64,000 bases of DNA from Pseudoscleropodium purum (taxonomy: Eukaryota > Streptophyta > Bryopsida > Hypnales > Brachytheciaceae). The stretch's first letter is position 1. Each line of letters begins with the position of its first letter. Positions 12,243-23,826 of the stretch are shown piece by piece. The notes under the pieces are model-generated. The model did not search any database. It was not told the DNA's origin and saw nothing but the letters and a program-made list of their open reading frames with translations. Where the stretch lies: positions 14,446,001-14,510,000 of the forward strand of contig OZ017795.1 in NCBI GenBank assembly GCA_963969395.1, written 5' to 3'. The position numbers and the translations under genes are program-made.

Positions 12243-14397
12243 AAACAAGCTGTTGAAGTTCACTGTAATCCTAAAATGTTGAAATTTTGAACTTTTAACT
12301 ATTCTCAAACATTCAAAAAAACTTGGATTGTCTTGAAATTTTTACCACAATAAGTAGGCTAAAGCGGGAACATAATTCAATAAATATTATTGAAAACTAA
12401 CATTTCATGAAGTAGATACAATCCCTTGAAGTTTTAGCCATCAAATGCAGTTTGGTGAACTCAAATTGAACTTGTGAACTTTGATTGGCTTCTAGAAAAT
12501 TCATTCATCTTAAATCAATTTGAAAATTTAACACAAACTAAAAGAGAGAGCACAAATTTCCCAACAAGTTTTATTGAATTTGGACATTAGATGCAATAGT
12601 TACAACACTTTCAATTGGACTTAAAACTTGGTGAGGATACTTTTGGTCCCCTTCTGCGATGAAGGATTAAGACATCTAAGGTAGGTGAACTTATGGTTCA
12701 ATATTGGTGTTTCTGTTCAATGACTTTGAAGAAAAATTTTCATCGTTTACATTTTCTTCATTGATGTAACTTAACGATGAAACCGTTTGTAATATCCATG
12801 TACATGCTTTTTGTTTTATCATAAGTGCTCAATTTGTGTAGCCAGACTGAGAGTATTTGCAGTGCGGTCTTTGTAAACAATCCTTCTATTGGCAAACACA
12901 CGGACATTCCACAAGGCCTTTATAGTACCAAGCTTTTTTAAAAACAAATCGATTCAATGCAAAGCCCAAAATTCAAACTTTAGATGGACTTTTGGCATCA
13001 TAGAAAGAAATAAAGAAAATAATCTTACATTAAAAAAAGACATTCCATTGAAATAAGGACCCATAATGGTTGTATTGGAGCCCAATTTTTAATTCAAATG
13101 ATATTTTCTCCAGGATAGTGCCGATACAGGCATTATTCCTAGACCCATTGTACATGCCCTAAGTATGTGGATTTGGAGTTGTGACAATCGAGGAAGCAAC
13201 TTCTGCACTCCAACTGAATGCTTTGGTATTCCCATCTCAAACTTCTAGAAGATTGAAGACAAATGTAAAATAATTTCATGTGGATCTATTTGGAAGATCT
13301 TAAATCCTTAAGTGCTCCAAAGTCCATATTGTATATGATAAATATAATTTTTCAAAAGCCACACTTTGTCCAATTTTTTACTTATTCATGCAACAAAAAT
13401 GTTGAATATCTATGAAGCAATCTTTCTTTGTTATCAATTTGATGAAATTGAAGTAATAATATCTAATAAAATGACTTTTCTTTATTATCAATTTAATTAA
13501 ACCAAATATTTGTAAAAAGATAGAAGCTACTTTGTATAAGTTACAATTGAAAAAAGTTTGGAAAGTTTGGAAAAGTAGTAAAAATTCATTATAGCTACAG
13601 TTAAAATCAAATAAAAAAACATATGGACAAAAACTACCACAAATCACATTTATCGGTGGTAGAAATCTTCACTTTCTATTGGTCCAATAGTTGAAAAGTA
13701 TAGACCTATTCATAGAAGTATTCACACACTACGCAATTTGTGAAGTTTCAGAAATTACAATACCATATATTGAATTACACTTTATATTTTAAAAGCATTT
13801 CGCAAAGTACTGGCAAGTGGTGCAGCATGCCATTTTCTTCAACCTTCAGTTATAGAATCAATTATTGAATTCTTTATTTATACTTTGCTTTACCAGTAAG
13901 TAATCTCATATTCAATTCATTAAAATTGTACATATTACTAGTATTTTTATTTCTAATTATAGTGGATTTTGAAAGTGATTAGTTCTTGGACAACTAATTT
14001 TAGACGATAGGATTCTAGAGGCACAGAAGTCAAAGTTCACACTAATTTTTTAACATCATGAATTGTAAAATTAGTATTCATCATTCCAATTCAGCAATTC
14101 TTTACCTTTCCATATATGATCACATGAACCCCATTTGATGCTAACTTATAGTTTAATTCATACCGTAAGATGAGGATTCAGTTTGGCATGCAAAATGAGT
14201 TGAAATTTTATTAGGCAGTATGGTAGCCAACCCATTTTCAACCACTTAAGCAATTATGCATATCTGGAGCATAGGTTTCTTGGGTGCAGAAATTTTCCCA
14301 TGTATACAGATAGGGTTTAGAAGGATTCCATGTTTTTTTAGAATTTTATTTCTCAAAATTTTATTACTGTAAATTTTTTAGTTGGAGATTTTGTTCA
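12243..14397. other. Spacer, nothing recognised
   Basis: Long AT-rich stretch. A minus-strand frame at 13378-13647 is rich in F, I, L, K and N, as expected for random AT-rich DNA. Confidence 0.4.
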
Positions 14398-14567
14398 ACC
14401 TATTCTTCTCACATAGGTCTTCTTATTTCCAACCATTGGTTAGTTGCAAAATCAACCAAGACTGCAACCAATCATAATACGCCACGACTACATTGTAAAT
14501 TGTACCATCATTAATCTCTTGCTTTCTCTTGTTGATTGGAAAGAATGTAGCCTATATGATAGGAATG
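14398..14567 (+). mobile_element. MITE family E, copy 1
   Basis: It aligns with the reverse complement of 57084-57257. Left end ACCTATTCTTCTCACATAGG pairs imperfectly with GCCTATATGATAGGAATGG at the right. Shared internal blocks are GGTTAGTTGCAAAATCAACC, the ACTGCAACCAATCATAATAC region and ATTGTACCATCATTAAT. The 87-codon frame at 14444-14707 overlaps this MITE and is not credible as a gene. Confidence 0.65.
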
Positions 14568-14715
14568 GATCTATGGTCAGAAATGGGTCGGCTATCGTAG
14601 TTGTTGGTCCAAGACTTGCAAAAGTTATTAAAGAACAAAGTTTGGTTTTAAAAGCATTTCTTCCACATAGGTACAAAACTGACTTTAGAGATGTATACGT
14701 AATATAGATGACGGT

Positions 14716-14752
14716 TCAAAGTTAGTGGCATATTTAGGTGTACCTACCTTAA
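14716..14752. repeat. Half of a family C MITE terminus
   Basis: GTTAGTGGCATATTTAGG followed by TGTACC matches the right terminus of the MITE at 54390-54676. No partner terminus was found nearby. Confidence 0.35.
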
Positions 14753-15149
14753 ATGCCCATTGTTATTCAATCCAATTCTTCAATTGTTGAACATGTGTTG
14801 ATGAGATTCCCAAAGTGATTTTTGCAATAGAATGGCAAATTACAGAAATTTTGAAATGTATTTTGCTCATTTCATATTTTAGAAAAAAAGACACATTATA
14901 GGACAATAGTCAGTTCAAAAATTTAGAGCTTGGTTCTTTAAATCAATTCACTTAGGATTGTAGAATGAAAAAAATAAAACATTTTTTCATCCAATTTTTA
15001 AGAGGGGCAATTTCTTGAATGCATTTTTAATGAGTAGTATAGTATAGTATCCCTCACCATTGTACTAATGACTTTGCTAAAGATGAAGATGTTTAATTCC
15101 CATATCACCTTTGTAGTGTATTGTAGCTTGCTTTATACTCTTGATGTGA

Positions 15150-16310
15150 ATTTTAGTTGTAAAAATATTATGTTTTGAATTTGAGGTCAATTAATGGAAT
15201 GAAGCTCTTCAAATCTAGTTTCTACTCATGTTATTAAAATCTTTAAAATCTTTGAATTTAAGGTTTTATTGCAATTTGAATTTGAGGCCAATAACCATGG
15301 TTTGTTGATTTTATAATTTTATAATGTCAAGGTAATTTTTTCATATATCACAATGTTCTAGACTACAAAATACACCTATGCTGAAAATTTCAAATTTTTT
15401 CAGGATATTTTGTATTGGATATGAGTTTTCTTGACTTTTTCCATAAAAAATTCATGGCACTCTTTAATTTTCGCAAAAAAATTTGAAATTTTTAGGACTT
15501 ATAGAAGACATTAGATTTCATCTTTGAAAAATTCATATAAAAGGTTTCATTTATATTTAGTTGCAAAATGGCAACAAATAGAGAAAAAGATTATAAATTT
15601 CAAATCCATAGCCATAGGCCCATTGTTAGGGGTTAAATTTTGAAATTCTTGAAAATTTCTATATTTCATCCCCATACTTGTAAATTTTAAAAAGCATGTG
15701 ATTTCATGACTTTAATGAAGAATAAATAAAGGTCATTTCCATTTAAGTTTGAAAGACTTAATAAAAATTGGAAATTGAAACTTATTCAAACTATAGAATT
15801 TGGTTGGCAATCAATTTGTTTAGTATTCATATAGTAAGGTTGTTGGAGATAAGAAGTGGCTTATGGACAATTTCAAATAACATAAGATGATGAACTTAAA
15901 CTATTTTTCATCCAAGTTTTTTTGAAGACTTATATATATGAGTGTGCTTTTTAGGACCGTAGTAGAAAATATTTTATTGAAATATTCATGATTATTCTAT
16001 AGAAGTACTACCTATTTGTTCTAGTAGAAAGAATCTTGTCTCTTAAAGGTGCCAAATCTAGCAATCCACACCAAAAAAAAATTTTAAATAAAAATTTATA
16101 TTCAAATTTAGTTGATCACTCTTCTATTCATTACATCCCTAAGTGGATCTTGCTTTCATCTTGATTTCAATACACTTCACTCATTTACCCAAGCACATGC
16201 TATAAGGTATGTATACCCATTATAAACCTTTTTCCAATAGTATCCTTGTCTATATTTCTCTAACATTTTACAAATACTTAACCTAAGACTATCAAGCCAA
16301 ATACTATACA
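15150..16310 (+). repeat. Dispersed repeat I, copy 2
   Basis: Patchy colinear similarity to 3060-3960: GGACTTATAGAAGACAT near 15495, GTTGATCACTCTTCTATTC near 16111, and a GTATGTATACCCATTATAAA block near 16207. Boundaries, class and coding content are unknown. Confidence 0.5.
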
Positions 16311-17004
16311 TCTGTTCTTCAAATGTAAAATGTTTTGTGGGATGAAATCTTCTTATGTGGGATTATGTAATTTATTCATTTTGGGTTTAAATGGAGGTAA
16401 TGATCAACATTGACATAGAAAATGAAAAGTACCTTTTAGAGAGTCTAGTTTATTCTTAATGGATGTTGAATGTCAAAAAATGGTAACCATGCTCATTGAA
16501 ACTTTAACCTTGAAATGCTTGGCTCGTTACTATGGAAATCATTCCTTTTGGTGCCACATGAATCATTTCCTTAAAAATAATAAAAAAAGTCATTAAAGGT
16601 CAACCTATTGTGTAAGTCCTTCCCTTTTCAACCCAAATTTCAAGGATGAACATTTGTATTTTTACCTTATGCTCACAAAAAAATTATGTACCATCCATTA
16701 GACACTTTTAGTTTCCTTGTGAGTTGTAGGATTACTTACGGAGGGGTATTATATACCTTCATTTAAATATTAGGTGGTGGGCAAGAATATAAATTTTCTA
16801 AATAATCAAAATGTTTTTAGTCCTTTTTTTCCTATGTTCATAGCCAATATAGTGTAAGTTCTTATTTTTCATTATAAATTCCAACATCTAGCCTACAGTT
16901 CAAGAAACAAGGGCTAATTAATCTTGCAATTTTTGTCTTTTTTTCATAATTCTAAGATCCCTTAGCTGGACATGAGTGACTGATATTTTGACTTATTTGA
17001 AATA
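16311..17004. other. Spacer, nothing recognised
   Basis: No gene or paired repeat end seen. Confidence 0.4.
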
Positions 17005-17636
17005 TTAACCTGAAAATGCCCAAGGCATCAAATTTTGGTGTTGACAATACTTTGAAGTTAAATAAAATCTTAACCAATGAGCTATTTTCAATATTTTATA
17101 TTTTTGAAATACTCTTTTTGAAGTCTAATTTTGCATCAAAAATCCAATTTCGAAAATGATTGAATATGATATTTCTATTCAAGGGTGTTCATTGCAATCT
17201 TGACTTTTTGTAGTGTTGAGGGCTCTTAGAAATGAGCCTCAAATACACTAAATCTTGAAGAAAAAATCACATTAGAAATTCATTTAAAAAAATTGTAGAA
17301 GAGATTTTGAGAAGCCATAAATTGATTGGGGTTATGCATGCTAGGCCCTTTAACCTCATATTTTTTTGATGACCAATTTTTTAGATTTGATGTGTAAATA
17401 GAGGATTGAAAGACTTCAAATTGCTTTAGCAATTTTAACATACTCATGACCAAACATTATAATCTTTCAATCCATAAGTGACATTTTTTTCCTATGAGAT
17501 CTCTAACATGTCTCCTTTGAATTTGAGCGGTTACAATTCAAAAAAATTGATATAACTTATCAAAATATTGTTTTTTTGTTCAATTTAGAATAAATTCATA
17601 GAAGCTGAAAAAAGGCCTTAGGCATTTAGGGTTTAA
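17005..17636 (+). mobile_element. TTAA family A element, full length (A3)
   Basis: The left end is TTAACCTGAAAATGCCCAAG and the right end CTTAGGCATTTAGGGTTTAA, forming an imperfect inverted repeat of about 22 bp with TTAA at both ends. It is 632 bp long and colinear with 18400-19050 throughout. It has no coding capacity. It is a non-autonomous DNA transposon of the TTAA type. Confidence 0.8.
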
Positions 17637-17728
17637 GAGATCCATGTTAGCATGTACCTACTTTACTTTGAGTGATTTCTTAGATTGCCCAACCCAAATT
17701 GTAGAGTGTATCTGCTGAAATTGTGAAA

Positions 17729-19215
17729 TTAAACTTTATAGACCATGCAAAATTGTCATTTTCTATTGAAAAGAGCATAAACACTTAAAAGGTTTTTTTT
17801 CCATTACTATTTGTACAATTTTAAACTAGACTAGTACAAGAATATATGGATGATTCTTCATAAACTTTGACCTTGTAGATTGCAAGATATTTGCAATTAA
17901 AGTGAAGAAAACAAGCTTTTTTTGCATCTCTCTCAACTACATATTTTAGCTTTGAATCTTCAGGATTTCAAATTTTTTGCGCTACTAAATAATTTTGAAT
18001 TTTTCCATCTTTGATGTCAAAGAATTGAATTGAGAATTAGGGACAAAAGTTCCAAAAATCACACTTGATTTTTGGTTATTAAATTTTTTTTTACATAGGA
18101 GTGTATATGAGAGAGATAGAAAGAGAAACAAAATTGTTGATATAGTTGTAAACTAAACCTAAAATATACTTATTCCAATTGTGAGATTGTTCTAGCTAGA
18201 AAACTCAGCTATGTGGATTTTTGTTTTAAATTTTTTTAAATGAGTTGAGAAATATATCATTTATGTTAGTTTTTAAAGAAGAAGCAACTAAAATTGTCAG
18301 ACAAAACAAAACTCTTTGTAACTTTTTTCATCACTAATTCAAATGGAATGAATTCAAAGCGCTCCATGTAGGCAAAATATTTTCTATGACAAATTAAGTT
18401 TAACCCCTAATTGCCCAAGGCATCAAAATTTGGTGTTTGCAAAACTTTGCAGCTAAATATAAATGAAACAAGTTATTATTTTTAATAGTTTATATTTTCG
18501 GAAAGTTCTTGAAGTCTAATTTTAGCATCAAAAATTTGATCTTGAAAATAAATGATAGTGATTTTTCTATTCAAGATTTTGTGCAAAGGTACCATTGCAA
18601 TCTTGACTTCCCATAATGTTGAGAGCTCTTGGAAATGAGCCTCAAATACATTTTATCTTGGAGAAAACATCAAATTCAAAATTCATTTAAAGAAATTCTA
18701 GAGTAGATTTTAAGAAGCCATAAATTGATTCGGGTTATATATGTTAGGCACTTTAACCTCATACTTTTTTGGTCACCAACTTTTTAGATTTGACTTGTGA
18801 AAAGAGGATTGAAAGACTTCACATCACTTTTGTAGTTTTAACACCTTCATGGTCAAATATTATAATCTTTCATTCCATAAGTGATATTGTTGTGTTTTCT
18901 TATCCTACTAGATCTTTAACATGTCTAATTTGAATTTATATGGTTACAATTCAAAAAAATTTGAAACAACTTATTAAAATGTTGCCCTTTTTTTCAATTT
19001 CGAGCAAATTTCAAGAATTTCAAAACAGGCTTTGAGCAATGAGGGGTTAAGAAAATTGATGTGGAGTGTTGTGATTTTTATTGTCATGCCCAACAAATTG
19101 CTTTTTGAACTTAACCTGGCATACCTTTTGTCCTGGGCACCGATTGAAGTAAAAATTATATACCCAATAAAGTTAATGTATGTACCCATCTTAAAAAAAA
19201 AGTTTCGAAAATCAA
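17729..19215 (-). mobile_element. TTAA family B element in minus orientation carrying a nested family A element (B2)
   Basis: It begins TTAAACTTTATAGACCATGC, an eroded family B terminus. It then matches the reverse complement of B elements, including AGATTGCAAGATATTTGC near 17878. It aligns with 1-730 on both sides of the element at 18400-19050. The outer right terminus is not recognisable after about 19215. The total includes 651 bp of inserted DNA. Confidence 0.65.
18400..19050 (+). mobile_element. TTAA family A element, full length and nested (A4)
   Basis: Left end TTAACCCCTAATTGCCCAAG; right end CTTTGAGCAATGAGGGGTTAA (tail from 19031). The termini form an imperfect inverted repeat of about 24 bp bounded by TTAA. 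It interrupts element B2. The paralogous repeat at 1-730 lacks it and has one TTAA (591-594) at the aligned point, so the insertion appears to have duplicated TTAA. This is the strongest evidence in the window for a TTAA target site, as in the piggyBac superfamily. No coding capacity. Confidence 0.85.
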
Positions 19216-19364
19216 GTAAAAAATCGAGATCATAGGAGCTTGCCCGACCTAATATTTTCGAGTGAAGGTGTCTGTGTCTAAAGACCACGGTCATGGGTCT
19301 ATGGCCAACATTCCTCACGACCACAGGTCCGTTCGCCTGGGAAGATTCGATAAGGATGCCGTTC

Positions 19365-21445
19365 TTGGCGACCACCCAAGCTCTCTGACTCGTCGTCGTG
19401 CGCGTCAGTCAATCTCGGAACTCTGTGTCTGCAGACACTTTGCAGCGTTCTGCCCTGTAAGCTTATTAGGTGTTGCGCTGTCGCCTTCCATCTGCTTGTG
19501 CTTCGATCTTTTGTGTCTTCAGTGAGGAAACATCTTTGGAAGGCATCTACTCTAGTTGAATTTGTGTAGAGCTCCAGTGCATGCCGAGAATGGTGCGTTG
19601 TAGGTGAATGGCGGAGTGGAAGGGTTCATCCGACAAACGTGGAGGTACGTTTTGCAACACTTTGTAGACCCCGTTCTCGCACCCCAGTTTTGGCGCTTGT
19701 GCAGACTTAGGTTTGTATGTTGTGGTAGCTATCTTACGGAGGAGCTTCCACACGGTGAAGATCTGGTGTTGTGTTGGGGTTTTGCCGCCTGTTCCACCGA
19801 GTGCTACTTGTCGGTACAGGATAATGGGCATGGATTTGGAAGCTTCCTGCTCAGGATCTGCCTAGATCATTAAAGTCCCTCTGCTTAGTTAAGTTGTCCT
19901 GTTATCTTTGCAAGATGCCTGTCTATGTTTAGGGATCTATGTTGCGGGATGTTGGCAGTCGGTGTACTTGGTGTTGGAGGTGGTGTTTACAATGTGAATC
20001 CAGTCCAGAAGTGGATCTCATTTCGTTCCGAAGACCCTCGGTACCGCCACTCTTTGAACACTGAGTGGGAACACATCTTTGCTGTCGTAGTCGAAGGACA
20101 ATAGCTGTTTGCCATCTTTTGTATCCGTGAATGCGTTTCCATGGCATCCGATCGGGGACGACTGCTGCTGTGATGACGATCCCCGCTGAAATTGTTCCAA
20201 TCGGATACATCATCTCTATAGAACCTACTTGGGGTGTTCCCTGAGCAGCTCTGAGCCCGCTGATCTTTTCTCTATGGAGTAGCTGTTGTACATTTCGGTT
20301 TGTTGCAGCGCGACTGTTTTCCATTTGGAATTCTATTTACCAACTCTGCGTGAACGTTCCCTTTGGTTAGCATCTAGAACAGCGGACAGTTCTAATCACG
20401 AACTCCATTGAGGGCTTTCGTCGAGATTTTTCCTGTATTCACACAAGTATAGATTTTGTCGTCAAGATGCCGCATGATGGAACGATGGTGCATTCTGATT
20501 TTTTATGTCAACGATCCTCAGCATCTAGATTGGATATGGTATCCTTTGTATGTCCATGGAATTCATCTGGTTGTTGAGTTCTCTTAACCATGGATGCTTG
20601 GTGATACTTGTACATGGTGCGGCAGATTTTGAGGTGGGTTATTAATTTAGCGTTCTTGTTACGAACTTGATTGAGATTAAGATTTCTCTACCCCCTTGGA
20701 TTTGGGTAGCCCTAAACGAGTCAATGGAGACACGTCTATCTATAAGCTTGTGCTTATTTGGAATGGTCATCATGACCTATTGAAGTATACTAGTGTGCCT
20801 GTGCCGTTGCCACGGTCAAAACGAAAGTAAAAGTAATATTTTAATTTGTGCCTGTGCTGTTGCCACGGTCAAATGAAAGTAAAAGTAATTTTTTAATTTT
20901 TGATTTGATAAAAAGCTTTGAAATTCAGTAACTTTCACGTCGTAGGTCCAAACGCCACGAAACAAACTCCTTGCACCCCTCCTTCCCGAGGGCTTTCCGA
21001 CGCGACCAAGAGATCTCAACAAAACAAACAACCAGCCTAACGTAAGGTATTGATTGTTTACGATACTCCAAATATTCTGTTGAAGCAACTCGTGTATAAG
21101 GACCGGAGAATTTGCTGCTTCGGCTACTTCACTTGTATATTCTACAGCACCACGTTCTTCATCAGTATTAATGTCTTTTAACCTCGAGAATTAATTAAGT
21201 TTACAAAAATAAAATGAATGAAATGTGTTTTGGAAGATGGTGCTGCTGATCGTGTTTGGGTATTTAACGAAATTCAATAGTGTTGTTAGATCTAGTTTCT
21301 CTTGTCTCTAGGGTCCATTGGACGTTGTGCGTGGTGTCAAAATGTCTGTATGCTCTGGAGTACATTATTTATTTGGTCAATTGGTCGAACTCGTCTTTCA
21401 CATCTCAGTATCTCACGTCTCTTAGATTTGGTTTTCTTTACGGTA
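19365..21445 (+). repeat. Receptor upstream region, copy H-b
   Basis: Non-coding, GC-richer DNA aligning with 9070-10385. Its second half (about 20165-21440) aligns closely with 21503-22560. Anchors are ATGACGATCCCCGCTGAAA, the CTTGGGGTGTTCCCTGAGCAG block, AGAACAGCGGACAGTT and CTTTCGTCGAG. The frames inside are short and not conserved between copies, which speaks against protein coding. It may contain promoter or 5' leader sequence of the gene that starts at 23741. Confidence 0.7.
20790..21053. repeat. 264-bp insertion with an internal direct repeat
   Basis: Copy H-c runs without a break from AAAGTATA (ends 22140) to TTGTTTACGAT, while H-b has 264 extra bases between the same anchors. The extra DNA starts with two direct repeats of about 55 bp, each containing GTTGCCACGGTCAAA and GAAAGTAAAAGTAAT (about 20792-20846 and 20848-20902). 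A TAT-like motif lies at both edges, but no certain target duplication can be called. It is probably a small mobile element of unknown class. Confidence 0.6.
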
Positions 21446-21449
21446 AGGA

Positions 21450-22570
21450 TTTGTGTGTGTGTTGGTGTGTGTTGGGGTTTCGCCGCCTGTTCCACCAAGT
21501 GCTGCTCTGATGACGATCCCCGCTGAAACTGCTCTAATCGGGTACATCATTTAGACTATAGAACATACTTGGGGTGTTCCCTGAGCAGCTTTGAGCCCGC
21601 TGATCTTTTCCCTATGGAGTAGCTGTTGTACGTTTCGGGTTGTTACCATTAGCGCGACCATTCTCCTTTTGGAATTTTATTTCCCTGCAAATCTGCGTGA
21701 ATGTTTCCTGGGTCTAGCATGTAGAACAGCGGACAGTTCAAATCACAAACTGCATTGAAGGCTTTCGTCGAGGTTTTTCCTGTATTCGCACAATATAGGT
21801 TTTGTCGTCAAGATGCGGCGTGATGGGAACGATGGTGCATTCTGATTTTTTATGTCAACGTTCCTCAGCGTCTAGATTGGATATGGTATCCTTTGCATGT
21901 CCATGTAATTCATCTGGTTGTTGATTTCTCTGGACCATGCATGCTTGGTGATACTTGTACATGGTGCGGCAGATTTTGAGGTGGGTTATTAGTTCAGCGT
22001 TCTTGTCACGATCGAACTTGATTGAGGATGAGATTTCTCTACCTCCGTTCGATTTGGTATCCCTCAACGAGTCAATGAAGACACGTCTGTCTGTAACCTT
22101 GTACGTATTTGGAAAGGTCAGCATGACTTATTAAAGTATATTGTTTACGATATTCCAAATATTCTGTTGAAGCAACTCGCATGTAAGGAGCGCAATGCTG
22201 TAAGGTAACAGAATTTGCTGCTTCGGCCACTCCTCTTGTATATTCTACAGCACCACGTTCTTCACCAGTATGAATGGTTTTTAACCTGGAGAATTAATTC
22301 AGTTTACAAAAATAAATTCAATGAAATGTGGTTTGGAAGATCACTCTAATGCTGAGTCACTGGGATGGTGCTGCTCATCGTGTTTGGGTATTTCACCCAA
22401 TTCAAGAGTGTTGTTAGATCTAATTTCTCCTGTCTCTACGATCGTTTGGACGTTGTGCGTGGTGAAAAAATGTCTGTATGCTATGAAGTACATTATTTAT
22501 TGGGTGAATTGGTCGAACTCGTCTTTCACATCTCACGTCTCTTAGATTTCGTTTTCTTCACGGAGCCTGC
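21450..22570 (+). repeat. Receptor upstream region, tandem copy H-c
   Basis: It is a tandem second copy of most of H-b. It lacks the 264-bp insertion and starts with a piece (TGGGGTTTCGCCGCCTGTTCC) that matches an earlier part of H-b near 19778. Differences are single-base changes and short indels. It is non-coding as far as can be seen. Confidence 0.7.
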
Positions 22571-23740
22571 ACCTCACTACGTATCGAGTTGTGTGGAACC
22601 GTTGCATATTGGTTACAACTGATACGATTCAAGAAGACTTTATCAGCATATGTTCTTGCCTTCTTGAATCATTTGAACATTTTTGCATGCTTGACTGTGA
22701 TGAACCATGACTTTTATCGAAGTACAGAGACTCTTTTCAGGCGTGAAGGAGTCCAGTATAGTAGACAGGCTATAATTCTACGCTTCCTTGGCCAACTGTC
22801 GAGGTGTCCATTGACTTTGGGTGAGCAGATGGCTGTCTGATCTTATATTCGAATGTCAATTCCGGTTCAAGTTGAGGGATTGTATTCCCTGTGCTGGTGG
22901 GTTTTTTGTAGCAAGTTGCGTCAGTGCGAGGAAGCTATTGTATTGCGTTTGGATGCTATACTGTTAAGCTGTTCCCTGGAGCTGGGGAGGTCACAGTTTA
23001 GCAGAATGAACTTGAAGATTGGGTGGTTGAACGAGTAGTCTCTTCGAGAGTTTTTGAATATTAGTGAAGATCGATTGTTCTCCTGTTCTATTGAAAGCAC
23101 GCCCTTTGAACTTCCAGCTTATAATCAAGGCTTGAATTCGGAAGCGGGAATGCCATTTCGATTTACAGTATTCTGGCAAGCCATGGCTTGGTTGCTTAAA
23201 TGATTGGTATTCGTACGGGATTTCCTACTGTGTTCAGTTTCTGCAAACGTAGTAGAATTTTAACTCTCGAAAGAGGCGACCCTACCACTAAGGCAGTCAA
23301 GGTAGTCAGTCAAAAATGATCAGATTTAAGGATTAATATGTGCAGACTTCATTTGTATCGTTTCCTTGAAAGTCATTTATCGGACAGTTTCAGTCCTCAG
23401 CGTTGATACTGGGTTTACGAGTTTGTTTCACTCCAGTTGAATCAGTTGCCTTGCTAACCGTACATGCGTTAGTTTGGACTTGCCATGCTTCTGTTAGTTA
23501 CATTATGCTGGCTTGAACTCCTGGATTGCAAGTCTTTGTCATCTAAATTATTAGGAAGTATGTTGTATATTCTCACACTCCAGTGTTGTGGATGCTGGCG
23601 CTTAGAACTCATTCTACTCAATGGCTGTCGAGCAGGATCTCTTTCCTTGACTGATGGAGGTTGGACTCATATCGACAACATTCGGATTACTGGCGCATGA
23701 TGCTGCAAGTTCTGGTTCTTAGGCTGAGTGACAGTACGCG
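22571..23740 (+). promoter_or_regulatory. Probable promoter and 5' leader region of the TIR-NB-LRR gene
   Basis: About 1.2 kb of single-copy-looking DNA between the duplicated upstream block and the chosen start codon. Short frames here (for example 22589-22840) have no convincing domain. No TATA box or transcription start could be fixed by eye, and upstream non-coding exons are possible. The label rests on position only. Confidence 0.35.
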
Positions 23741-23826
23741 ATGGTGAATGAGCTGAAGAGGCGTGTGGATATCCCAGAATCTTCTCACGCTTCGAAACTT
23801 GCTCGTTCTGATGATACAGACCAAAG
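23741..23826 (+). CDS. Exon 1 of the TIR-NB-LRR gene
   Basis: Encodes a short basic and polar N-terminus (MVNELKRRVDIPESSH...). The frame stays open past the donor, but the TIR domain lies in another frame. A donor AAAG|GTTAAC at 23827 and an acceptor TTCAG at 23968 remove 142 bp and join the frames through a split arginine codon. The intron has T-rich tracts and a possible branch site CTTGAC near 23909. This exon is the least certain of the six. Confidence 0.55.

Noticed and set aside
14444..14707. 87-codon frame as a gene
   Set aside because: It overlaps a MITE that has a copy at 57.1 kb.
22589..22840. Frame with QLSRCPL, like QISRCPL in exon 4 of the receptor
   Set aside because: Only seven residues match, with no similarity around them. 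It is probably chance.
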